Source of the DNA: Batillaria attramentaria
Taxonomy: Eukaryota > Mollusca > Gastropoda > Batillariidae
Direction of reading: 5' to 3'
DNA length: 64,000 bases
Assembly: GCA_018292915.2 (NCBI GenBank)
Contig: JACVVK020000035.1
Coordinates: 2,575,001-2,639,000 of the forward strand
In this document: one piece after another, positions 13,630 through 25,663 of the stretch
Layout: every line of letters begins with the position of its first letter
Position numbering within the stretch: the stretch's first letter is position 1
Made by a program: the position numbers and the translations under genes
Notes under the pieces: generated by a model
The model's database searches: none
What the model was told of the DNA's origin: nothing
The model's input: only the letters and a program-made list of their open reading frames with translations

Positions 13630-16600
13630 GTTTGTAGAAAGTCGATATTACATGTTTCATTATTACAAAGTTATGTGTAGATCATTAATAATAATACAGG
13701 AGAAAAAAATGAAATGCATAATTAACAAAAAACTGCTGAAATCAACCTTGTATTTTGACCAAAGAAACAATACTTTACCGTGTACAAAACGACAGAAAAC
13801 CGGATCTCAGTGGTGGCAACTTACCTTTAGGTGACGGATGTTCTCCAGGAGAAGCGTTATTTGAAGCGGTCCCAAGCAAGCCAAGACAAACGGAGCAACG
13901 AGGCAATGCTTTCCGACAGCTCGGACAACATGAAATCTGTTGCATACAACATCACAGAAAATGTGAACAATGCTATTTAGGCATTCAACTCCAGGCATGA
14001 TTTCCCAAGTGAAAAGGGATGACTAACAAATGATTTCACGGGGCCAACAGTTGTCTCTGATACACAACCATACCAATTACAAGCCCGACTTCTTAGCTGG
14101 TGACAACAATTACGCTAAAACCCCTCCCAACTACAACATAAGTCTAAGAACATTTAATTGGCAGAATAAATTGATGTGGTCAAGTCTGTTTGCTGCAAAT
14201 GGTGTAGAGTAGGACTCAAGTTTAAATAAAGAATTACTTCAAATATCTGCACATAAAGTAGAAAATGCAACTGAAATTATTAAGGCTAAAGCACTCTGCC
14301 AGGCAATTAGGCTAAAGTATTCCTAGTGAGCATAATATTTCATTCCAACTCTGAAGTCCAACACTGATGAACACGCAGATCTATGTGATTAACTACATAT
14401 GCCACAGGCAAAGAATAACACACAGAACTGGACTGCCCTCATGCTTTTCTCCAATAACTCGACTAAAATACATACAGTGTACAACTAAAACAACAACGGA
14501 CTGACCTTGTGTCGCTGTTGCTGAGGTGTGCGGGCAAAGGGATTGTGGAACATCATGCGATCTGGAAGGCGGAAGCCGCGACTGCTACTGTTGAGAGACT
14601 TGCCGCAGTAGTTACAGCTGATGTAGACTTGGGGGGGAACCTGCACCCCTGGCTCACACATCTGCATTACGTTGTCAAACCTGGCTCTGTGTATATCAAA
14701 ATAGAAGTACATGTAGTAACAGTCACAGTGAGAAAGACTACACAGGCATACATACTGGCTCACACCCTACACAGGCATACATACTGGCTCACACCCTACA
14801 CAGGCATACATACTGGCTCACACCCTACACAGGCATACAATACATACTGGCTCACACCCTACACAGGCATACATACTGGCTCACACCCTACACAGGCATA
14901 CAATACATACTGGCTCACACCCTACACAGGCATACATACTGGCTCACACCCTACACAGGCATACATACTGGCTCACACCCTACACAGGCATACATACTGG
15001 CTCACACCCTACACAGGCATACAATACATACTGGCTCACACCCTACACAGGCATACATACTGGCTCACACCCTACACAGGCATACATACTGGCTCACACC
15101 CTACACAGGCATACATACTGGCTCACACCCTACACAGGCATACATACTGGCTCACACCCTACACAGGCATACAATACATACTGGCTCACACCCTACACAG
15201 GCATACATACTGGCTCACACCCTACACAGGCATACATACTGGCTCACACACCTAGTCATCAAACAAGAAAAATCCCCGAGAAAAAAAAAAGACACACAAG
15301 TCTGTACGAACTTCAAACTCGTAATACATGTAATTTTGTCAGGAAGCAAATTTCTTTATAATGTAGACTACCTAATGGCGTACAGCTGGAAATGTTTACT
15401 GTGATCCTCCTGCCATGCTTTACCTAACATTTCAATACTGGTAAACTCAGGCCCCCTAAAGATACCAGCTGTCAGATGAGGAAGGAGCAAGATCTGAAGA
15501 CACCTGTAGCCATAGGCTGGCAGAGTGAAGTCAACGGCTTTACAGTCTCTACATCCCAAAGCTCTAAATGTTGTCAGGTTATTAGGTTCTTTTCTTTTTT
15601 TCCTAAGTTTGCATTGTTTTCCATTCTGATCTGCACTTACCTTTGGTGCCACAACGCCCACTGATCCAGCAGCATTCTGTAGCTGAAAACACAACATAGT
15701 AACTGCAATAAGGGTCCTTGAGTTGTGCTGACAGTTTTCCTGATGATCACCAAAGATGGCATCCCTCCTTTGCTACATTCTCAAAATAAACGCATTATAT
15801 ATAGAGAGAGAGAGAAAGCTCATGAGAATAAAGTCTATCAATATACAGCTGCGAGGTACTGGTTGGGTTTCCACAGATATTGTAGTTCAGGATCCTGTGT
15901 GCATGCTCAAATCAAATCTTTCTTATCAAAGTTTGTGAGAAGAACTCATATCAATACACTGTACGTTTTCTGTTGATCCCCAATAATCTTGCAGATATAA
16001 ATTGGCAGAACTAATATCCACTCACTTGTAAATCCAGGTCTGAACTCGGTCGTCTTTTGAGCTCTGTGCAGTGCCAGAGAAGACTGCTGTGATGGCGGCT
16101 GTCTGGATATCGCTGGTGTTGTCTACGTACCTCTCCAGTAGGTCGATGCCTTCACTGGACAGACCTGGTTGACAGAAAACCCACACAAACACGAAGACAT
16201 GATATGTAATGTAATGTTAGTTGGCATTTGTCTCCTCTGGGGCAATCAAAAGGTGTGTTCCCAAAGCTAAGTCATAAAGAACTAATAAGAGCTGTATTAT
16301 CCCTTAGAGTGAACAAACAACAACAAAACAACAGGGGAGGGTGAGAAGGAAGAAAGGAAGATATGTCCAACCTGTCAGCAGCATTCCATCCAAGTCACCA
16401 GACTCCACCAGTTCATCCGTCAGTTTCTCAATGTAATCCTTCAGCTGTAAAGGAAACACACAGAATGACTGCACATACTGGTCACGATTAGCATCATGCT
16501 ATCTTTGGGACCCACAAATTCAGGCCGTGATAAACAAACTGTAGGGGACTGGCCTGCCCAGAATCTGTCAGACAGACAGAGGTTTGACCGCTGCTTGTTT

Positions 16601-19600
16601 AACATGCAGAAGCTGAAGCGTATTTGCTGAGTAACGGTAACAAACCTTGGCATCTGGAAGATAGGTCAGTGCAAAAGCCACTCTATCCTGAACAGCCATC
16701 TCCGTCTCCTCCTGCAACACATACACTGCTACATTTGCAAGACTATAAAATAACTACACACACACTGACGAACAGTGCATCATCTCAAACTCACCTATAC
16801 AGGGAAACCTAATTTTGTAAAGCAGATCTATGGCAGTCTCTACACATTTTTTTTTTTTTGCAAACCAAACTTTGCACTCTGGTCAAAAAGCTAGGGTGGT
16901 CAAAACGTTAAGGTACATCGTAACTGCAGTAATGTGAAACATGTCACAGTGTCCATAGTAAAACAGAGAGAGAGAGAGAGCGAGAGAGAGAGTGGCTAAA
17001 ATCGGTCAAAGCAAAACCACCATACACAAAAACACACTGACCAACACGTCTGCATAGAATTCTGTATCACAGGCCAGAAATGCGAAGATGGCTCGAAGGT
17101 ACGGGTTGGACAGCTGAAAGCGCTGAGTGCCACATGTCCGTCGCCAAAGTGTGTTGGAATTTTCATTGTAGCCTGCCAGCGCCATGGCCACAGCATTAAG
17201 ACTGGGGTTGCCTGTACAGTCGTCGCAGAATCATTACAGTCAGGACGCTTTATTCTGACTTACCATACAATAGTTTTCTATACATGTATTATGCATATAT
17301 ATATATATATATAAAATAAACAAGATTTGCCATTCACTCTGATCAGAGACATATACAGAAAGACAGGAGACAAACACACTTTCGGAAATATGCGAGGCTA
17401 GGGTGCTGCTAACTTAAACTCCTCCTTAAATACAGGTAATGCTTTTCTGTCGAAATGACAATTTTACTCCTTCATGTAAGCAACTTGAAAATGTTATTGA
17501 GTGGTTTCAGTTTAGCAGGAGGTCCGAGTAAGTCAGTATTTGAAACTGTAATTTTCTGGGAGAAGCAGAATCCCAAATTTTGAAATTTGACATTACAAGT
17601 CTATCCCCTCCATCTGCATTTTGTGTGGGGCAAAAACACTTGTTTCCCATTGTTAGATACCTGTTTCAAAACGCTTAGGGGCCATTTGCAGGCAGATGGA
17701 GGGCTTAGAGTTGTGTGATCTGAAATTTAAACAGCGACCTGGTTCCTAGGGTAGGAAAGGATGTAAGCAGCTTCAAAAGCCAGCTTCCTATCTCTCTATG
17801 TATGTCTCTGTTCTGATGTACTACTACAGAAGGAATAAGAGTGCAGTACAGTAGACAGAAAAAGCCAGCTGCCTATCTCTCTATGTATGTCTCTGTTCTG
17901 ATGTACTACTACAGAAGGAATAAGAGTGCAGTACAGTAGACAGAAAAAGCCAGCTGCCTATCTCTCTATGTATGTCTCTGTTCTGATGTACTACTACAGA
18001 AGGAATAAGAGTGCAGTACAGTAGACAGAAAAAGCCAGCTGCCTATCTCTCTATGTATGTCTCTGTTCTGATGTACTACTACACAAGGAATAAGAGTGCA
18101 GTACAGTAGACAGAAAGCCAGCTGCCTACTCTCTATGTATGTCTCTGTTCTGATGTACTACTACAGAAGGAATAAGAGTGCAGTACAGTAGACAGAAAAA
18201 GCCAGCTGCCTATCTCTCTATGTATGTCTCTGTTCTGATGTACTACTACAGAAGGAATAAGAGTGCAGTACAGTAGACAGAAAAAGCCAGCTGCCTATCT
18301 CTCTATGTATGTCTCTGTTCTGATGTACTACTACAGAAGGAATAAGAGTGCAGTACAGTAGACAGAAAAAGCCAGCTGCCTATCTCTCTATGTATGTCTC
18401 TGTTCTGATGTACTACTACAGAAGGAATAAGAGTGCAGTACAGTAGACAGAAAAAGCCAGCTGCCTATCTCTCTATGTATGTCTCTGTTCTGATGTACTA
18501 CTACAGAAGGAATAAGAGTGCAGTACAGTAGACAGAAAAGCCAGCTGCCTATCTCTCTATGTATGTCTCTGTTCTGATGTACTACTACAGAAGGAATAAG
18601 AGTGCAGTACAGTAGACAGAAAAAGCCAGCTGCCTATCTCTCTATGTATGTCTCTGTTCTGATGTACTACTACAGAAGGAATAAGAGTGCAGTACAGTAG
18701 ACAGAAAAAGCCAGCTGCCTATCTCTCTATGTATGTCTCTGTTCTGATGTACTACTACAGAAGGAATAAGAGTGCAGTACAGTAGACAGAAAAAGCCAGC
18801 TGCCTATCTCTCTATGTATGTCTCTGTTCTGATGTACTACTACACAAGGAATAAGAGTGCAGTACAGTAGACAGAAAAAGCCAGCTTCCTATCTCTCTAT
18901 GTATGTCTCTGTTCTGATGTACTACTACACAAGGAATAAGAGTGCAGTACAGTAGACAGAAAAAGCCAGCTGCCTATCTCTCTATGTATGTCTCTGTTCT
19001 GATGTACTACTACACAAGGAATAAGAGTGCAGTACAGTAGACAGAAAAGCCAGCTTCCTATCTCTCTATGTATGTCTCTGTTCTGATTGTACTACTACAC
19101 AAGGAATAAGAGTGCAGTACAGTAGACAGAAAAAGCCAGCTGCCTATCTCTCTATGTATGTCTCTGTTCTGATGTACTACTACACAAGGAATAAGAGTGC
19201 AGTACAGTAGACAGAAAAAGCCAGCTGCCTATCTCTCTATGTATGTCTCTGTTCTGATGTACTACTACACAAGGAATAAGAGTGCAGTACAGTAGACAGA
19301 AAAAGCCAGCTGCCTATCTCTCTATGTATGTCTCTGTTCTGATGTACTACTACAGAAGGAATAAGAGTGCAGTACAGTAGACAGAAAAAGCCAGCTTCCT
19401 ATCTCTCTATGTATGTCTCTGTTCTGATGTACTACTACAGAAGGAATAAGAGTGCAGTACAGTAGACAGAAAAAGCCAGCTGCCTATCTCTCTATGTATG
19501 TCTCTGTTCTGATGTACTACTACACAAGGAATAAGAGTGCAGAACAGTAGACAGAAAAAGCCAGCTGCCTATCTCTCTATGTATGTCTCTGTTCTGATGT

Positions 19601-22600
19601 ACTACTACAGAAGGAATAAGAGTGCAGTACAGTAGACAGAAAAAGCCAAGCATAAATGCCTGGAGTCTGTGCTCAAGCGTACAACCCATCCTCAACACAC
19701 CACGTGCTGACGTGAAGGATAGCCTGACCCATCCTCAACACACCACCTGCTGACGTGAAGGATAGCCTGACCCATCCTCAACACACCATGTGCTGACGTG
19801 AAGGATAGCCTGACCCATCCTCAACACACCACCTGCTGACGTGAAGGATAGCCTGACCCGGTGTTCACGTATCTGACTGGTCACCTTTTTGGACCTCTCA
19901 GAAAATTTCCTTTATTTCTGCTAATTGCTGTGGAATTACTGCTTATGATCGCCCAAGATGTGTGGCGCAGACGTCTACAGAGCCAGAGTGGGCCTTTTCA
20001 TAGGCGTTTTGTTGAAAATTCTATCACGGAAAGCCAGAATCGCTGCTCAAAGGATACGGGGGCTACGCATGAGTGGTCTAGCGGCCAAGATGGCAGTGTC
20101 AACATTGCTCGCACTACTGGTCATAGGGTGTGTTGAACTGAACCCGGGGCCCGACGCGTGTGACAGAAGTGACAAAAACACAAGTGACCGTGTCGTCAAT
20201 GCTGGGGCAAATACTGTGCAAGTAGGTGAGAATAGTGGCCCCGGTCGTGGTGTGCATGAGACACCGGATAGTATCGTGATGTCGCCACAGGACAGACTAC
20301 AAGCGACCATGGACTCGCTCGCGGCGACGATGCAGCGGATCGAGACAAGGCTGACGGAGAATATTGAGAGACGGTTAGAAAATGTTGAGGACCAGATTGC
20401 CAACAGACTGTCTGAGGTTGAAAAAAATCAGGCCGGTTTGAGCAATGACATCGACACTGCGTATCAGCGGTGTCAGGATTTGGAAGCGGAGAATAAGGCG
20501 TTACACGATGCAGTGACGGACATGGCGAGCAAGATTGACTCGTTAGAAAACCACAGCAGACGCAACAATCTCCTCTTCTTTGGTATCCCAAGGGCTGCGG
20601 GGGAGAGCTGGGAGAGTTGGACGGATTGTGAACGGAAAGTGCGGCAGGTAATCCAGGACAAACTGAACATTGTGGACACTGTGGTAATAGAGCGAGCACA
20701 CCGAGTGGGTGAAGCCATTATCGCCAAGTTCCTCTCATACAAGGACAAAGTGCTCATACTCTCCAAGACACGCAGGCTCCAGGGCACCGACATCTCGATC
20801 CGTGAGGACTTTAGTGACACTGTGAGACAAAAACGCAAGGGGTTATTAGCCAAGAGACGGGCTGTACAAGCAGCAGGGAAGCGTGCCGTGTTACGCTTCG
20901 ACAAGCTGGTAACAGATGAGGGGACTTACACTTACGACCTACACAACCGCAAGGTTATCATGATCAGTTGGGACCGCCCGCCAGTCCACCCACATCAGAC
21001 GATGGACCCCATACCCGACAACGACGCCGATGGCGAGTTGCAGTCACAGAGAGCTGGGGTGGATACTGGTGCCGACGATGTCGTTGACGCTGGTACTGGC
21101 GGAGATGATGTCACCTGGCAGAGCGGAAACCGACGAGGTGACGGTGATAAGGAGACCAGCAATCAGCGCCCGGCGGGTGTATGGGAGTGGCTCATACGCG
21201 ACGGCGACAAGAAAGACGAAGAAGCCAACAACGACAACAACCACAGCATGGTTACCGACGACGGAGCGACACTACGTGGCGCACGGCGACAGGACGAGCC
21301 TACAAGGAGAACCAGTGCCGACACCGTGAGTGCCCAAGGGGGGCGTGGTCGCGCCAAACCCCGTACACCTGAGAGCGGAAGGGGAATCCCCTACCGAGCC
21401 ATCAGTGGACCTGCTGGCCATGGGCAGCCGCGCAACACGCCCGGGAATTCCCCTCCATTACGTGGTTTCGGCAGAGGAGCAGCTACTTCGCACGTGCAGC
21501 ATTGGCGTACTCTCGCTGATGATAGCCCCATCACGTCGCGGCTTCGAAGTCAATCCCAGGGGTCACAGGGTCAGAGAGGACAGGCCAACCGTGCAGCACA
21601 AGGGGCGGCAGCCAACAGGCGGAGTACAGGAGGTGGCAAGGGACAACAGCAGCAGGCCGGGCCACGCGGGGCATGGAGGTGAGGTGCAGGCCGCCCAACG
21701 ACCACTAGCCATGCAGGTGACACAACAATACACAATCAACATGGGGGACTATTCACTTTCCTAAATTGGAATGTTCAGGGACTACTCTCAAAGCTGGTAA
21801 GCACAGATTTCATTAGCTATCTCAAAACATTTGACCTTGTCTGCTTGACCGAGACGTTCACGGACGCAAATGTGCAGCTGAGCATGTTCAGTGAGTTTAC
21901 TGTATTATCTACACCTGCAAAAAAGATCAGCTACTTTGGTAGAAAATCAGGTGGCGTGGTAGTCATGATAAAACGGGAGTATAGTAAATTTTTCAAGCAG
22001 ATACGTGTCACATATGACAATATCATCGTTGTCCGGTTTGCAAGACAGCTGTTTGACACTGAAAAGGACATGTTGTTAGTATGTGCTTACCTGCCCCCAT
22101 GGGACTCGACGTTCTATGCAACTTCTTCTTTTGATGATGGAATTGACTTGTTGGAACAGTGTGTATCCGATGTGCTTGATAGAGAAGGGGATGTGTGTAT
22201 GCTTTTAGCTGGTGACTTGAATGCAAGGATTGGCATAGCAAACTCAGACATTATATCAGATAACGCTCTTGGCGATAGCAGTGACAGTGTGTTTGGTAGA
22301 TTGTCACGGGATAAAATAACCAACCGTTATGGACGCAAGCTCTTGGAATTATGCAGTGCACTTCAGTGTTCAGTTTTGAATGGCTTGAATGACCTAGGAT
22401 TTGATGACGCGTTTACTTACATAGCGCAAAATGGAGGCAGTGTAATCGACTATTTCATTGCATCAAATGAATTGTGTTGCTGGCAATCTATGAGATCGCT
22501 ATATGTTGGTGATCGATTAGAATCCGATCATTTGCCCGTCTGTCTAACCCTAGACACTCTACACTCTGACGGAAATCAGGTATCCCAAAATAGTACCACC

Positions 22601-25525
22601 CAGTCTAAAGAAAAGATGATCTGGGATAAACACAAAGAACATCAGTTCTTGGATGCTCTTAAATCAGAGTCTGTACATAACACCTTGAAGCAAGCGAAAG
22701 TCTTAATGGAGAGTGACGTAAATAGTGCCATTGATTTGTTAGTAGAGGGACTACATACTGCTAGTCAGTGTATGATTAAGACTCCCAGGGTAAACGAAAA
22801 CCCGAGTCGCCCTGGTTTGATAGGGAGTGTTTTTTAAAGAGAAAATTTCTCCGAGCAAAACTGCGCACCTTTAAGCGAGTACAGAGTGTAGACAGCAGAG
22901 AGCAGTTTGTGGCAGCAAGGAAAGAATATAGAACGCTAATCCGACAGAAGAAAAACAACTTTAAGAGAACTAAAGCACAGGTGTTAGAGGACAACATTAA
23001 TCATAGTCAAACATTTTGGAAAGAACTTAGACGGTGTGTAGGGTTGAGAGGGGCAAGTGATGCCGGAAATGTGCCTAAAGCAGAATGGTTTACACATTTT
23101 AAAAACTTGTATGACGTGGGTAATGAGACGGACCAGGATACTGACATGATAGATGTTACAGATAGTCGGCCCAGTGTGGAGGAGTTAGATAAACCTATTT
23201 CACAACAAGAAGTACTGCAGGCTATTAAAAGACTGAAACCAAGGAAGGCTGCTGGCATAGATGGCATAGTGGGTGAGATGCTAACGGCCGCCGGTGGTGT
23301 TTTGTCAGGCTTCCTAACTGAACTATTTAATGTGATCTTTAGCAAAGGCATTTACCCCACGTCATGGGCCAAAGCTATTGTGGTGCCACTGTATAAAAAG
23401 GGAGATAGGAACAAGGCAAGCAATTACAGGGGAATTTCGCTTTTGAGCATTATAGGTAAATGTTACGTAAACATTCTCAACACTAGACTATACACATGGC
23501 TTGAGGAGAACCAGAAAATAACAGAATTACAAGCTGGGTTCAGAAAGGGTTACCGGACAACCGACCATATCTTCACCCTCTGTGCCATCATTGAGCAGCA
23601 TTTGAGCAAGGATGGCAGGAAATTGTATGTCGCTTTCGTCGATCTGAAAACTGCTTACGACTCAATAAGACACCGCACCCTACTTACTGCACTCATCAAT
23701 AGTGGTGTATCAAAAACTTTCCTCCGTGCTGTAATAGCCATGTACAGTGATCTTGAGGCATGTGTGAGGGTGAATAGTGAATATACAGATTTTTTCTCAT
23801 GTCCCAAAGGCTTGAGACAAGGATGCGTCGCTAGCACGACATTTTTCTCGGTTATTATTAATGAAATAGCAGTATTAATACAAGAACAGGGGAGGCATGG
23901 GATCCAGTTACTTCCAGGGCTGATAGAACTCTTTATTCTACTCTTTGCTGATGACCTGGCACTACTTTCTGAGTCTCCTATTGGCCTACAAAACCAACTT
24001 AACTGCCTGCAGGACGCCTGCGCCGACAGGGGCCTAGAAATTAACTGTGAGAAAACTAAAGTTATGGTATTTAGGAAGGGAGGTACCCTCAGCAGCAGAG
24101 AGAAATGGTCTATTGGCACAAAAGAAATAGAAGTAGTTAACAGGTTTGTCTATCTAGGCTTTACATTCACCCCCACCATGTCCCTAACACAAAGTGTAAA
24201 TCAGTTAGCCGTGAGAGGCAAGAAAGCAGCATTTCAGCTGCTCAGAGCGAAAAAGTCACTGGATCCCATGACTCGAAGAACCTTCTTTAAACTGTTCGAT
24301 ACACAGGTACAGCCAGTCCTACTTTATGCTGCCGAGGTATGGGGCCTATACTTCGAAAACAGCCCAGCTGAAAAAATTCACACCCATGTATGTAAACGCT
24401 TTTTGGGAGTAACAGATCGCACACCTAACGTTATGGCTTATGGAGAATTAGGAAGATATCCCCTGCATGTTAACAGTTACATTAGAGTAATTAAGTTCTG
24501 GCTTAGAATTATTAAATTTGATTTTGACAGGCTACCAAAACAAGCGTATGTGATGCTGAAAAGAATGGATGAAAACGGTCAGGACTGCTGGGCATCAAAA
24601 ATCCGTACGTTCCTCGGCAGGATGGGATTTGGTTTTGTATGGCTAGAACAGGGCGTAGTAAACGAAAATGCATTCCTGCGCGAACTACGACAAAGACTTA
24701 TTGACGTATGCGGACAGACTTGGCATGCAAACCTGATTGAATCACATCGTTACGATGTGTACAGGACTTTTAAGTCCATTTTAGAACCTGAAAAATACCT
24801 AGAGCAAATACAGATAAAATGCTTCAAAGACGCGTTTGTGAAATTTAGACTTGGAATCAGCCAAATAACAACACATAAATATAGGTATAGAAGGAATGAT
24901 CCGAACCTTGATTATAGCTGTCCTTTTTGTCCCAGAACATATGAAGATGAATTGCACGTTTTGTTTGGGTGCCCAGGGTATGACCAAATCAGACCAGACC
25001 GGTTAAAAAACATACAAATAACGAACCAGAAAATTGCCTTCACGGAAATTATGAAAGCGCAAAACGGCTGCCAGGCAAGACAGATGTCTTGGTTCATCTA
25101 CAAAGCACTAGAGGTTCGGGCAGCTGTCGCTGGTGAATAGGTAGCAATAGATAGTCCACACATGTCAAAAGGCCTGTGGTTGAAAGTTTTTTAACTGGTG
25201 TATTATGTAGTAAAAAGCTAAGGCACAGTGTATTATTGAACCAACAATTATGTGCGCACTTGTATGTATGCGTGTGTGTATGTGTGCACATATGTATGAG
25301 TGCGTATGGGTGTATGCGCGTGTGCATATGTATGTGTATGAGTGCATATATGTGTGTACATGTGCATGTATGTGTGTGCGTTTATATGTATGTGTATACG
25401 TTCATATCACGTAAAGTGCATAATGGGGCGATGGCCTTGGAAACTTGTATAAGCTGATTTCCATTTTCCACCTACTGTTGGCGTGCATGCTTGCGCGCAG
25501 TATGCACGGATGTCCAAGCGCACGT

Positions 25526-25609
<84 letters not shown>

Positions 25610-25630
25610 AGCTGCAACATGTATTACTCT

Positions 25631-25663
<33 letters not shown>

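Noticed and set aside
14509..15255. Open frame of 248 codons encoding a repeated [15 protein letters not shown] peptide
   Set aside because: It is the plus-strand reading of MIOS exon 24 (antisense) running into a 29/34-bp minisatellite. The open frame is a by-product of the repeat, and no splice or start context supports a gene.
15368..15697. 109-codon minus frame in the MIOS region
   Set aside because: Only its right end overlaps the real 36-bp MIOS exon 23 (15641-15676), and in a different frame. The rest is intron.
17779..19648. Regular 85-bp periodicity resembling a CRISPR-like array
   Set aside because: There is no repeat/spacer alternation; the whole unit is repeated, and the context is a eukaryotic intron. 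It is a minisatellite.
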